This document shows positions 45,901 through 59,297 of a stretch of DNA of 64,000 bases, piece by piece. Source of the DNA: Haematobia irritans (Eukaryota; Arthropoda; Insecta; Diptera; Muscidae); the NCBI RefSeq assembly GCF_050003625.1, contig NC_134397.1, positions 148,985,526-149,049,525 on the forward strand, written 5' to 3'. Below the pieces are notes generated by a model. That model saw only the letters and a program-made list of their open reading frames with translations, was not told the origin of the DNA and searched no databases. Both the position numbers and the translations under genes were made by a program. How positions within the stretch are numbered: position 1 is the stretch's first letter; each line of letters opens with the position of its first letter.

Positions 45901-47573
45901 GACGCATATTTAAGGAGATATGGAAAAAAGAAGTTTTTCATACAAAAATTTCAATTTTTTTAGGTTTTGGGTGGATTTTTCAATTTTTTGGGGTGGTCAC
46001 GAATTAAAGTCCTTTTCGCTCTAGGACGCATATTTAAGGAGATATCACGAATTAAAGTCCTTTTCGCTCTAGGACGCATATTTTAGGAGATATGGGCAAA
46101 ATAAGTTTTTCATATAAACATTTCAATTTTTTTAGGTTTTGGGTTAATTTTTCAATTTTTTGGGGGTGGTCACAAATTAAAGTCCTTTTCGCTCTAGGAC
46201 GCATATTTAAGGAGATATGGGCAAAAGAAGTTTTTCATATAAAAATTTCAATTTTTTTAGGTTTTGGGCGAATTTTTCAATTTTTTGGGGGTGGTCACGA
46301 ATTAAAGTCCTTTTCGCTCTAGGACGCATATTTAAGGAGATATGGGCAAAAGAAGTTTTTCATATAAAAATTTCAATTTTTTTAGGTTTTGGGTGGATTT
46401 TTCAATTTTTCGGGGGTGGTAACGAATTAAAGTCCTTTTCGCTCTAGGACGCATATTTAAGGAGATATGGGCAAAAGAAGTTTTTCATATAAAAATTTCA
46501 ATTTTTTTAGGTTTTGGGTGGATTTTTCAATTTTTTGGGGGTGGTCACGAATTAAAGTCCTTTTCGCTCTAGGACGCATATTTTAGGAGATATGGGCAAA
46601 ATAAGTTTTTCATATAAACATTTCAATTTTTTTAAGTTTTGGGTGGATTTTTCAATTTTTTGGGGGTGGTCACGAATTAAAGTCCTTTTCGCTCTAGGAC
46701 GCATATTTTAGGAGATATGGGCAAAATAAGTTTTTCATATAAACATTTCAATTTTTTTAGGTTTTGGGTTAATTTTTCAATTTTTTGGGGGTGGTCACAA
46801 ATTAAAGTCCTTTTCGCTCTAGGACGCATATTTAAGGAGATATGGGCAAAAGAAGTTTTTCATATAAAAATTTCAATTTTTTTAGGTTTTGGGCGAATTT
46901 TTCAATTTTTTGGGGGTGGTCACGAATTAAAGTCCTTTTCGCTCTAGGACGCATATTTAAGGAGATATGGGCAAAAGAAGTTTTTCATATAAAAATTTCA
47001 ATTTTTTTTAGGTTTTGGGTGGATTTTTCAATTTTTTGGGGGTGGTAACGAATTAAAGTCCTTTTCGCTCTAGGACGCATATTTAAGGAGATATGGGCAA
47101 AAGAAGTTTTTCATATAAAAATTTCAATTTTTTTAGGTTTTGGGTGGATTTTTCAATTTTTTGGGGGTGGTCACGAATTAAAGTCCTTTTCGCTCTAGGA
47201 CGCATATTTAAGGAGATATGGGCAAAAGAAGTTTTTCATATAAAAATTTCAATTTTTTTAGGTTTTGGGTGGATTTTTCAATTTTTCGGGGGTGGTAACG
47301 AATTAAAGTCCTTTTCGGTCTAGGACGCATATTTAAGGAGATATGGGCAAAAGAAGTTTTTCATATAAAAATTTCAATTTTTTTAGGTTTTGGGTGAATT
47401 TTTCAATTTTTTGGGGGTGGTCACGAATTAAAGTCCTTTTCGCTCTAGGACGCTTAGTTTAGGAGATATGGGCAAAAGAAGTTTTTCATATAAAAATGTC
47501 ATTTTTTTTAGGTTTTGGGTGAATTTTTCAATTTTTTGCGGGTGGTCACGAATTAAAGTCCTTTTCGCTCTAG
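42980..47573 (+). repeat. Tandem 2297-bp higher-order repeat
   Basis: About 42980-45276 is followed by a copy at about 45277-47573. Markers at 43123/45420, 43498/45795, 43795/46092, 43920/46217, 44420/46717, 44545/46842 and 44796/47093 are all 2297 apart. Shared private variants include GGAAAAAAGAAG (about 43626 and 45923), the GTGGGTGG change (about 43318 and 45615) and an eight-T run with GGTGGTAAC (about 44710 and 47007). One difference between copies is GAAGCTTTT near 44808 versus GAAGTTTTT near 47105. Confidence 0.85.
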
Positions 47574-50500
47574 GACGCATATTTAAGGAGATATGGGCAA
47601 AAGAAGTTTTTCATATAAAAATTTCATTTTTTTAGGTTTTGGGTGAATTTTCCAATTTTTTGGGGGTGGTCACGAATTAAAGTCCTTTTCGCTCTAGGAC
47701 GCATATTTAAGGAGATATCACGAATTAAAGTCCTTTTCGTTCTAGGACGCATATTTAAGGAGATATGGGCAAAAGAAGTTTTTCATAAAAAATTTCAATT
47801 TTTTTAGGTTTTGGGTGGATTTTTCAATTTTTTGGGGTGGTCACGAATTAAAGTCCTTTTCGGTCTAGGACGCATATTTAAGGAGATATGGGCAAAAGAA
47901 GTTTTTCATATAAAAATTTCAATTTTTTTAGGTTTTGGGTGAATTTTTCAATTTTTTGGTGGTGGTCACGAACTAAAGTCCTTTTCGCTCTAGGACGCTT
48001 AGTTTAGGAGATATGGGCAAAAGAAGTTTTTCATATAAAAATTTCAATTTTTTTAGGTTTTGGGTGAATTTTTCAATTTTTTGGGGGTGGTCACAAATTA
48101 AAGTCCTTTTCGCTGTAGGACGCATATTTAAGGAGATATGGGCAAAAAAAAGTTTTTCATATAAAAATTTCAATTTTTTTAGGTTTTGGGTGAATTTTTC
48201 AATTTTTTGGGGGTGGTCACGAATTAAAGTCCTTTTCGCTCTAGGACGCGTATTTAAGGAGATATGGGCAAAAGAAGTTTTTCATATAAAAATTTCAATT
48301 TTTTTAGGTTTTGGGTGAATTTTTCAATTTTTTGGGGGTGGTCACGAATTAAAGTCCTTTTCGCTCTAGGACGCATATTTAAGGAGATATGGGCAAAAGA
48401 AGTTTTTCATATAAAATTTTCAATTTTTTTAGGTTTTGGGTGGATTTTTCAATTTTTTGGGGGTGGTCACGAATTAAAGTCCTTTTCGCTCTAGGACGCA
48501 TATTTAAGGAGATATGGGCAAAAGAAGTTTTTCATATAAAAATTTCAATTTTTTTACGTTTTTGGTGGATTTTTCAATTTTTTGGGGGTGGTCACGAATT
48601 AAAGTCCTTTTCGCTCTAGGACGCATATTTAAGGAGATATGGGCAAAAGAAGTTTTTCGTATAAAAATTTCAATTTTTTTAGGTTTTGGGTGGATTTTTC
48701 AATTTTTTGGGGGTGGTCACGAATTACAGTCCTTTTCGCTCTAGGACGCATATTTAAGGAGATATGGGCAAAAGAAGTTTTTCATATAAAAATTTCAATT
48801 TTTTTATGTTTTTTGTGAATTTTTCAATTTTTTGGGGGTGGTCACGAATTAAAGTCCTTTTCGCTCTAGGACGCATATTTAAGGAGATATGGGAAAAAGA
48901 AGTTTTTCATACAAAAAATTCAATTTTTTTAGGTTTTGGGTGGATTTTTCAATTTTTTGGGGTGGTCACGAATTAAAGTCCTTTTCGCTCTAGGACGCAT
49001 ATTTAAGGAGATATCACGAATTAAAGTCCTTTTCGGTCTAGGACGCATATTTAAGGAGATATGGGCAAAAGAAGTTTTTCATATAAAAATTTCAATTTTT
49101 TTAGGTTTTGGGTGGATTTTTCAATTTTTTGGGGGTGGTCACGAATTAAAGTCCTTTTCGCTCTAGGACGCATATTTAAGGAGATATGGGCAAAATAAGT
49201 TTTTCATATAAAAATTTCAATTTTTTTAGGTTTTGGGTGAATTTTTCAATTTTTTGGGGGTGGTCACAAATTAAAGTCCTTTTCGCTCTAGGACGCATAT
49301 TTAAGGAGATATGGGCAAAAGAAGTTGTTCATATAAAAATTTCAATTTTTTTAGGTTTTGGGTGAATTTTTCAATTTTTTGGGGGTGGTCACGAATTAAA
49401 GTCCTTTTCGCTCTAGGACGCATATTTAAGGAGATATGGGCAAAAGAAGTTTTTCATATAAAAATTTCAATTTTTTTAGGTTTTGGGTGGATTTTTCAAT
49501 TTTTCGGGGGTGGTAACGAATTAAAGTCCTTTTCGCTCTAGGACGCATATTTAAGGAGATATGGGCAAAAGAAGTTTTTCATATAAAAATTTCAATTTTT
49601 TTAGGTTTTGGGTGGATTTTTCAATTTTTTGGGGGTGGTCACGAATTAAAGTCCTTTTCGCTCTAGGACGCATATTTAAGGAGATATGGGCAAAAGAAGT
49701 TTTTCATATAAAAATTTCAATTTTTTTAGGTTTTGGGTGGATTTTTCAATTTTTCGGGGGTGGTAACGAATTAAAGTCCTTTTCGCTCTAGGACGCATAT
49801 TTAAGGAGATATGGGCAAAAGAAGTTTTTCATATAAAAATTTCAATTTTTTTAGGTTTTGGGTGGATTTTTAAATTTTTTGGGGGTGGTCACGAATTAAA
49901 GTCCTTTTCGCTCTAGGACGCATATTTAAGGAGATATGGGCAAAAGAAGTTTTTCATATAAAAATTTCAATTTTTTTAGGTTTTGGGTGGATTTTTCAAT
50001 TTTTTGGGGGTGGTCACGAATTAAAGTCCTTTTCGCTCTAGGACGCATATTTAAGGAGATATACAAATTTCAATTTTTTTAGGTTTTGGGTGGATTTTTC
50101 AATTTTTTGAGGTGGTCACGAATTAAAGTCCTTTTCGCTCTAGGACGCATATTTAAGGAGATATGGGCAAAAGAAGTTTTTCATATAAAAATTTCAATTT
50201 TTTTAGGTTTTGGGTGGATTTTTCAATTTTTTGGGGGTGGTCACGAATTAAAGTCCTTTTCGCTCTAGGACGCATATTTAAGGAGATATGGGCAAAATAA
50301 GTTTTTCATATAAAAATTTCAATTTTTTTAAGTTTTGGGTGAATTTTTCAATTTTTTGGGGGTGGTCACGAATTAAAGTCCTTTTCGTTCTAGGACGCAT
50401 AGTTAAGGAGATATGGGCAAAATAAGTTTTTCATATAAAAATTTCAATTTTTTTAAGTTTTGGGTGAATTTTTCAATTTTTTGGGGGTGGTCACGAATTA

Positions 50501-52719
50501 AAGTCCTTTTCGCTCTAGGACGCTTAGTTTAGGAGATATGGGCAAAAGAAGTTTTTCATATAAAAATTTCAATTTTTTTAGGTTTTGGGTGAATTTTTCA
50601 ATTTTTTGGGGGTGGTCACAAATTAAAGTCCTTTTCGCTCTAGGACGCATATTTAAGGAGATATGGGCAAAAGAAGTTTTTCATATAAAAATTTCAATTT
50701 TTTTAGGTTTTGGGTGAATTTTTCAATTTTTTGGGGGTGGTCACGAATTAAAGTCCTTTTCGCTCTAGGACGCATATTTAAGGAGATATGGGCAAAAGAA
50801 GTTTTTCATATAAAAATTTCAATTTTTTTAGGTTTTGGGTGAATTTTTCAATTTTTTGGGGGTGGTCACAAATTAAAGTCCTTTTCGCTCTAGGACGCAT
50901 ATTTAAGGAGATATGGGCAAAAGAAGTTTTTCATATAAAAATTTCAAGTTTTTTAGGTTTTGGGTGAATTTTTCAATTTTTTGGGGGTGGTCACGAATTA
51001 AAGTCCTTTTCGCTCTAGGACGCATATTTAAGGAGATATGGGCAAAAGAAGTTTTTCATATAAAAATTTCAATTTTTTTAGGTTTTGGGTGAATTTTTCA
51101 ATTTTTTGGGGGTGGTCACGAATTAAAGTCCTTTTCGCTCTAGGACGCATATTTAAGGAGATATGGGCAAAAGAAGTTTTTCATATAAAATTTTCAATTT
51201 TTTTTAGGTTTTGGGTGGATTTTTCAATTTTTTGGGGGTGGTCACGAATTAAAGTCCTTTTCGCTCTAGGACGCATATTTAAGGAGATATGGGCGAAAGA
51301 AGTTTTTCATATAAAAATTTCAATTTTTTTAGGTTTTGGGTGAATTTTTCAATTTTTTGGGGGTGGTCACGAATTAAAGTCCTTTTCGCTCTAGGACGCT
51401 TAGTTTAGGAGATATGGGCAAAAGAAGTTTTTCATATAAAAATTTCATTTTTTTAGGTTTTGGGTGAATTTTTCAATTTTTTGGGGGTGGTCACGAATTA
51501 AAGTCCTTTTCGCTCTAGGACGCATATTTAAGGAGATATGGGCAAAAGAAGTTTTTCATATAAAAATTTCAATTTTTTATGTTTTGGGTTGATTTTTCAA
51601 TTTTTTTGGGGTGGTCACGAATTAAAGTCCTTTTCGCTCTAGGACGCATATTTAAGGAGATATGGGCAAAAGAAGTTTTTCATATAAAAATTTCAATTTT
51701 TTTAGGTTTTGGGTGGATTTTTCAATTTTTTGGGGTGGTCACGAATTAAAGTCCTTTTCGCTCTAGGACGCATATTTTAGGAGATATGGGCAAAATAAGT
51801 TTTTCATATAAACATTTCAATTTTTTTAAGTTTTGGGTGAATTTTTCAATTTTTTGGGGGTGGTCACGAATTAAAGTCCTTTTCGCTCTAGGACGCATAT
51901 TTAAGGAGATATGGGCAAAATAAGTTTTTCATATAAAAATTTCAATTTTTTTAAGTTTTGGGTGGATTTTTCAATTTTTTGGGGGTGGTCACGAATTAAA
52001 GTCCTTTTCGCTCTAGGACGCATATTTTAGGAGATATGGGCAAAATAAGTTTTTCATATAAACATTTCAATTTTTTTAGGTTTTGGGTTAATTTTTCAAT
52101 TTTTTGGGGGTGGTCACAAATTAAAGTCCTTTTCGCTCTAGGACGCATATTTAAGGAGATATGGGCAAAAGAAGTTTTTCATATAAAAATTTCAATTTTT
52201 TTAGGTTTTGGGTGGATTTTTCAATTTTTTGGGGGTGGTCACGAATTAAAGTCCTTTTCGCTCTAGGACGCATATTTAAGGAGATATGGGCAAAAGAAGT
52301 TTTTCATATAAAAATTTCAATTTTTTTAGGTTTTGGGTGGATTTTTCAATTTTTCGGGGGTGGTAACGAATTAAAGTCCTTTTCGCTCTAGGACGCATAT
52401 TTAAGGAGATATGGGCAAAAGAAGTTTTTCATATAAAAATTTCAATTTTTTTAGGTTTTGGGTGGATTTTTCAATTTTTTGGGGGTGGTCACGAATTAAA
52501 GTCCTTTTCGCTCTAGGACGCATATTTAAGGAGATATGGGCAAAAGAAGTTTTTCATATAAAAATTTCAATTTTTTTAGGTTTTGGGTGGATTTTTCAAT
52601 TTTTCGGGGGTGGTAACGAATTAAAGTCCTTTTCGGTCTAGGACGCATATTTAAGGAGATATGGGCAAAAGAAGTTTTTCATATAAAAATTTCAATTTTT
52701 TTAGGTTTTGGGTGAATTT

Positions 52720-55700
52720 TTCAATTTTTTGGGGGTGGTCACGAATTAAAGTCCTTTTCGTCCTAGGACGCTTAGTTTAGGAGATATGGGCAAAAGAAGT
52801 TTTTCATATAAAAATTTCATTTTTTTTAGGTTTTGGGTGAATTTTTCAATTTTTTGGGGGTGGTCACGAATTAAAGTCCTTTTCGCTCTAGGACGCATAT
52901 TTAAGGAGATATGGGCAAAAGAAGTTTTTCATATAAAAATTTCATTTTTTTAGGTTTTGGGTGAATTTTCCAATTTTTTGGGGGTGGTCACGAATTAAAG
53001 TCCTTTTCGCTCTAGGACGCATATTTAAGGAGATATCACGAATTAAAGTCCTTTTCGCTCTAGGACGCATATTTAAGGAGATATGGGCAAAAGAAATTTT
53101 TCATATAAAAATTTCAATTTTTTTAGGTTTTGGGTGGATTTTTCAATTTTTTGGGGTGGTCACGAATTAAAGTCCTTTTCGGTCTAGGACGCATATTTAA
53201 GGAGATATGGGCAAAAGAAGTTTTTCATATAAAAATTTCAATTTTTTTAGGATTTGGGTGAATTTTTCAATTTTTTGGGGGTGGTAACGAATTAAAGTCC
53301 TTTTCGCTCTAGGACGCATATTTAAGGAGATATGGGCAAAAGAAGTTTTTCATATAAAAATTTCAATTTTTTTAGGTTTTGGGTGAATTTTTCAATTTTT
53401 TGGGGGTGGTCACAAATTAAAGTCCTTTTCGCTGTAGGACGCATATTTAAGGAGATATGGGCAAAAGAAGTTTTTCATATAAAAATTTAAATTTTTTTAG
53501 GTTTTGGGTGAATTTTTCAATTTTTTGGGGGTGGTCACGAATTAAAGTCCTTTTCGCTCTAGGACGCGTATTTAAGGAGATATGGGCAAAAGAAGTTTTT
53601 CATATAAAAATTTCAATTTTTTTAGGTTTTGGGTGAATTTTTCAATTTTTTGGGGGTGGTCACGAATTAAAGTCCTTTTCGCTCTAGGACGCATATTTAA
53701 GGAGATATGGGCAAAAGAAGTTTTTCATATAAAATTTTCAATTTTTTTAGGTTTTGGGTGGATTTTTCAATTTTTTGGGGGTGGTCACGAATTAAAGTCC
53801 TTTTCGCTCTAGGACGCATATTTAAGGAGATATGGGCAAAAGAAGTTTTTCATATAAAAATTTCAATTTTTTTACGTTTTTGGTGGATTTTTCAATTTTT
53901 TGGGGGTGGTCACGAATTAAAGTCCTTTTCGCTCTAGGACGCATATTTAAGGAGATATGGGCAAAAGAAGTTTTTCATATAAAAATTTCAATTTTTGTAG
54001 GTTTTGGGTGGATTTTTCAATTTTTTGGGGGTGGTCACGAATTAAAGTCCTTTTCGCTCTAGGACGCTTAGCTTAGGAGATATGGGCAAAAGAAGTTTTT
54101 CGTATAAAAATTTCAATTTTTTTAGGTTTTGGGTGGATTTTTCAATTTTTTGGGGGTGGTCACGAATTAAAGTCCTTTTCGCTCTAGGACGCATATTTAA
54201 GGAGATATGGGCAAAAGAAGTTTTTCATATAAAAATTTCAATTTTTTTAGGTTTTGTGTGAATTTTTCAATTTTTTGGGGGTGGTCACGAATTAAAGTCC
54301 TTTTCGCTCTAGGACGCATATTTAAGGAGATATGGGAAAAAGAAGTTTTTCATACAAAAATTTCAATTTTTTTAGGTTTTGGGTGGATTTTTCAATTTTT
54401 TGGGGTGGTCACGAATTAAAGTCCTTTTCGGTCTAGGGCGCATATTTAAGGAGATATGGGCAAAAGAAGTTTTTCATATAAAAATTTAATTTTTTTAGGT
54501 TTTGGGTGAATTTTTCAATTTTTTGGGGGTGGTCACGAATTAAAGCCCTTTTCGCTCAAGGACGCTTAGTTTAGGAGATATGGGCAAAAGAAGTTTTTCA
54601 TATAAAAATTTCAATATTTTATGTTTTGGGTTGATTTTTCAATTTTTTGGGGGTGGTCACGAATTAAAGTCCTTTTCGCTCTAGGACGCATATTTAAGGA
54701 GATATGGGAAAAAGAAGTTTTTCATATAAAAATTTCAATTTTTTTAGGTTTTGGGTGGATTTTTCAATTTTTTGGGGTGGTCACGAATTAAAGTCCTTTT
54801 CGGTCTAGGGCGCATATTTAAGGAGATATGGGCAAAAGAAGTTTTTCATATAAAAATTTAATTTTTTTAGGTTTTGGGTGAATTTTTCAATTTTTTGGGG
54901 GTGGTCACGAATTAAAGCCCTTTTCGCTCAAGGACGCTTAGTTTAGGAGATATGGGCAAAAGAAGTTTTTCATATAAAAATTTCAATATTTTATGTTTTG
55001 GGTTGATTTTTCAATTTTTTTGGGGTGGTCACGAATTAAAGTCCTTTTCGCTCTAGGACGCATATTTAAGGAGATATGGGCAAAAGAAGTTTTTCATATA
55101 AAAATTTCAATTTTTTTAGGTTTTGGGTGGATTTTTCAATTTTTTGGGGGTGGTCACGAATTAAAGTCCTTTTCGCTCTAGGACGCATATTTAAGAAGAT
55201 ATGGGCAAAATAAGTTTTTCATATAAAAATTTCAATTTTTTTAAGTTTTGGGTGAATTTTTCAATTTTTTGGGTGTGGTCACGAATTAAAGTCCTTTTCG
55301 CTCTAGGACGCATATTTAAGGAGATATGGGCAAAATAAGTTTTTCATATAAAAATTTCAATTTTTTTAAGTTTTGGGTGAATTTTTCAATTTTTTGGGGG
55401 TGGTCACGAATTAAAGTCCTTTTCGCTCTAGGACGCTTAGTTTAGGAGATATGGGCAAAAGAAGTTTTTCATATAAAAATTTCAATTTTTTTAGGTTTTG
55501 GGTGAATTTTTCAATTTTTTGGGGGTGGTCACAAATTAAAGTCCTTTTCGCTCTAGGACGCATATTTAAGGAGATATGGGCAAAAGAAGTTGTTCATATA
55601 AAAATTTCAATTTTTTTAGGTTTTGGGTGAATTTTTCAATTTTTTGGGGATGGTCACGAATTAAAGTCCTTTTCGCTCTAGGACGCATATTTAAGGAGAT

Positions 55701-58700
55701 ATGGGCAAAAGAAGTTTTTCATATAAAAATTTCAATTTTTTTAGGTTTTGGGTGAATTTTTCAATTTTTTGGGGGTGGTCACGAATTAAAGCCCTTTTCG
55801 CTCAAGGACGCTTAGTTTAGGAGATATGGGCAAAAGAAGTTTTTCATATAAAAATTTCAATATTTTATGTTTTGGGTTGATTTTTCAATTTTTTGGGGGT
55901 GGTCACGAATTAAAGTCCTTTTCGCTCTAGGACGCATATTTAAGGAGATATGGGCAAAAGAAGTTTTTCATATAAAAATTTCAATTTTTTTAGGTTTTGG
56001 GTGAATTTTTCAATTTTTTGGGGGTGGTCACGAATTAAAGTCCTTTTCGTCCTAGGACGCTTAGTTTAGGAGATATGGGCAAAAGAAGTTTTTCATATAA
56101 AAATTTCATTTTTTTTAGGTTTTGGGTGAATTTTTCAATTTTTTGGGGGTGGTCACGAATTAAAGTCCTTTTCGCTCTAGGACGCATATTTAAGGAGATA
56201 TGGGCAAAAGAAGTTTTTCATATAAAAATTTCATTTTTTTAGGTTTTGGGTGAATTTTCCAATTTTTTGGGGGTGGTCACGAATTAAAGTCCTTTTCGCT
56301 CTAGGACGCATATTTAAGGAGATATCACGAATTAAAGTCCTTTTCGCTCTAGGACGCATATTTAAGGAGATATGGGCAAAAGAAATTTTTCATATAAAAA
56401 TTTCAATTTTTTTAGGTTTTGGGTGGATTTTTCAATTTTTTGGGGTGGTCACGAATTAAAGTCCTTTTCGGTCTAGGACGCATATTTAAGGAGATATGGG
56501 CAAAAGAAGTTTTTCATATAAAAATTTCAATTTTTTTAGGATTTGGGTGAATTTTTCAATTTTTTGGGGGTGGTAACGAATTAAAGTCCTTTTCGCTCTA
56601 GGACGCATATTTAAGGAGATATGGGCAAAAGAAGTTTTTCATATAAAAATTTCAATTTTTTTAGGTTTTGGGTGAATTTTTCAATTTTTTGGGGGTGGTC
56701 ACAAATTAAAGTCCTTTTCGCTGTAGGACGCATATTTAAGGAGATATGGGCAAAAGAAGTTTTTCATATAAAAATTTAAATTTTTTTAGGTTTTGGGTGA
56801 ATTTTTCAATTTTTTGGGGGTGGTCACGAATTAAAGTCCTTTTCGCTCTAGGACGCGTATTTAAGGAGATATGGGCAAAAGAAGTTTTTCATATAAAAAT
56901 TTCAATTTTTTTAGGTTTTGGGTGAATTTTTCAATTTTTTGGGGGTGGTCACGAATTAAAGTCCTTTTCGCTCTAGGACGCATATTTAAGGAGATATGGG
57001 CAAAAGAAGTTTTTCATATAAAATTTTCAATTTTTTTAGGTTTTGGGTGGATTTTTCAATTTTTTGGGGGTGGTCACGAATTAAAGTCCTTTTCGCTCTA
57101 GGACGCATATTTAAGGAGATATGGGCAAAAGAAGTTTTTCATATAAAAATTTCAATTTTTTTACGTTTTTGGTGGATTTTTCAATTTTTTGGGGGTGGTC
57201 ACGAATTAAAGTCCTTTTCGCTCTAGGACGCATATTTAAGGAGATATGGGCAAAAGAAGTTTTTCATATAAAAATTTCAATTTTTGTAGGTTTTGGGTGG
57301 ATTTTTCAATTTTTTGGGGGTGGTCACGAATTAAAGTCCTTTTCGCTCTAGGACGCTTAGCTTAGGAGATATGGGCAAAAGAAGTTTTTCGTATAAAAAT
57401 TTCAATTTTTTTAGGTTTTGGGTGGATTTTTCAATTTTTTGGGGGTGGTCACGAATTAAAGTCCTTTTCGCTCTAGGACGCATATTTAAGGAGATATGGG
57501 CAAAAGAAGTTTTTCATATAAAAATTTCAATTTTTTTAGGTTTTGTGTGAATTTTTCAATTTTTTGGGGGTGGTCACGAATTAAAGTCCTTTTCGCTCTA
57601 GGACGCATATTTAAGGAGATATGGGAAAAAGAAGTTTTTCATACAAAAATTTCAATTTTTTTAGGTTTTGGGTGGATTTTTCAATTTTTTGGGGTGGTCA
57701 CGAATTAAAGTCCTTTTCGGTCTAGGGCGCATATTTAAGGAGATATGGGCAAAAGAAGTTTTTCATATAAAAATTTAATTTTTTTAGGTTTTGGGTGAAT
57801 TTTTCAATTTTTTGGGGGTGGTCACGAATTAAAGCCCTTTTCGCTCAAGGACGCTTAGTTTAGGAGATATGGGCAAAAGAAGTTTTTCATATAAAAATTT
57901 CAATATTTTATGTTTTGGGTTGATTTTTCAATTTTTTGGGGGTGGTCACGAATTAAAGTCCTTTTCGCTCTAGGACGCATATTTAAGGAGATATGGGAAA
58001 AAGAAGTTTTTCATATAAAAATTTCAATTTTTTTAGGTTTTGGGTGGATTTTTCAATTTTTTGGGGTGGTCACGAATTAAAGTCCTTTTCGGTCTAGGGC
58101 GCATATTTAAGGAGATATGGGCAAAAGAAGTTTTTCATATAAAAATTTAATTTTTTTAGGTTTTGGGTGAATTTTTCAATTTTTTGGGGGTGGTCACGAA
58201 TTAAAGCCCTTTTCGCTCAAGGACGCTTAGTTTAGGAGATATGGGCAAAAGAAGTTTTTCATATAAAAATTTCAATATTTTATGTTTTGGGTTGATTTTT
58301 CAATTTTTTTGGGGTGGTCACGAATTAAAGTCCTTTTCGCTCTAGGACGCATATTTAAGGAGATATGGGCAAAAGAAGTTTTTCATATAAAAATTTCAAT
58401 TTTTTTAGGTTTTGGGTGGATTTTTCAATTTTTTGGGGGTGGTCACGAATTAAAGTCCTTTTCGCTCTAGGACGCATATTTAAGAAGATATGGGCAAAAT
58501 AAGTTTTTCATATAAAAATTTCAATTTTTTTAAGTTTTGGGTGAATTTTTCAATTTTTTGGGTGTGGTCACGAATTAAAGTCCTTTTCGCTCTAGGACGC
58601 ATATTTAAGGAGATATGGGCAAAATAAGTTTTTCATATAAAAATTTCAATTTTTTTAAGTTTTGGGTGAATTTTTCAATTTTTTGGGGGTGGTCACGAAT

Positions 58701-59297
58701 TAAAGTCCTTTTCGCTCTAGGACGCTTAGTTTAGGAGATATGGGCAAAAGAAGTTTTTCATATAAAAATTTCAATTTTTTTAGGTTTTGGGTGAATTTTT
58801 CAATTTTTTGGGGGTGGTCACAAATTAAAGTCCTTTTCGCTCTAGGACGCATATTTAAGGAGATATGGGCAAAAGAAGTTGTTCATATAAAAATTTCAAT
58901 TTTTTTAGGTTTTGGGTGAATTTTTCAATTTTTTGGGGATGGTCACGAATTAAAGTCCTTTTCGCTCTAGGACGCATATTTAAGGAGATATGGGCAAAAG
59001 AAGTTTTTCATATAAAAATTTCAATTTTTTTAGGTTTTGGGTGAATTTTTCAATTTTTTGGGGGTGGTCACGAATTAAAGCCCTTTTCGCTCAAGGACGC
59101 TTAGTTTAGGAGATATGGGCAAAAGAAGTTTTTCATATAAAAATTTCAATATTTTATGTTTTGGGTTGATTTTTCAATTTTTTGGGGGTGGTCACGAATT
59201 AAAGTCCTTTTCGCTCTAGGACGCATATTTAAGGAGATATGGGCAAAAGAAGTTTTTCATATAAAAATTTCAATTTTTTTAGGTTTTGGGTGGATTT
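52720..59297 (+). repeat. Tandem 3289-bp higher-order repeat
   Basis: About 52720-56008 is followed by a copy at about 56009-59297. Markers at 52961/56250, 53582/56871, 53707/56996, 53832/57121, 54207/57496 and 54993/58282 are 3289 apart. Private variants shared at that offset include TTCGTCCTAGGACGC (about 52757 and 56046), TTTAAGAAGATATG (about 55192 and 58481) and GGGGATGGTCAC (about 55647 and 58936). A further partial copy of the end of the unit follows at about 59150-59850. Confidence 0.85.
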
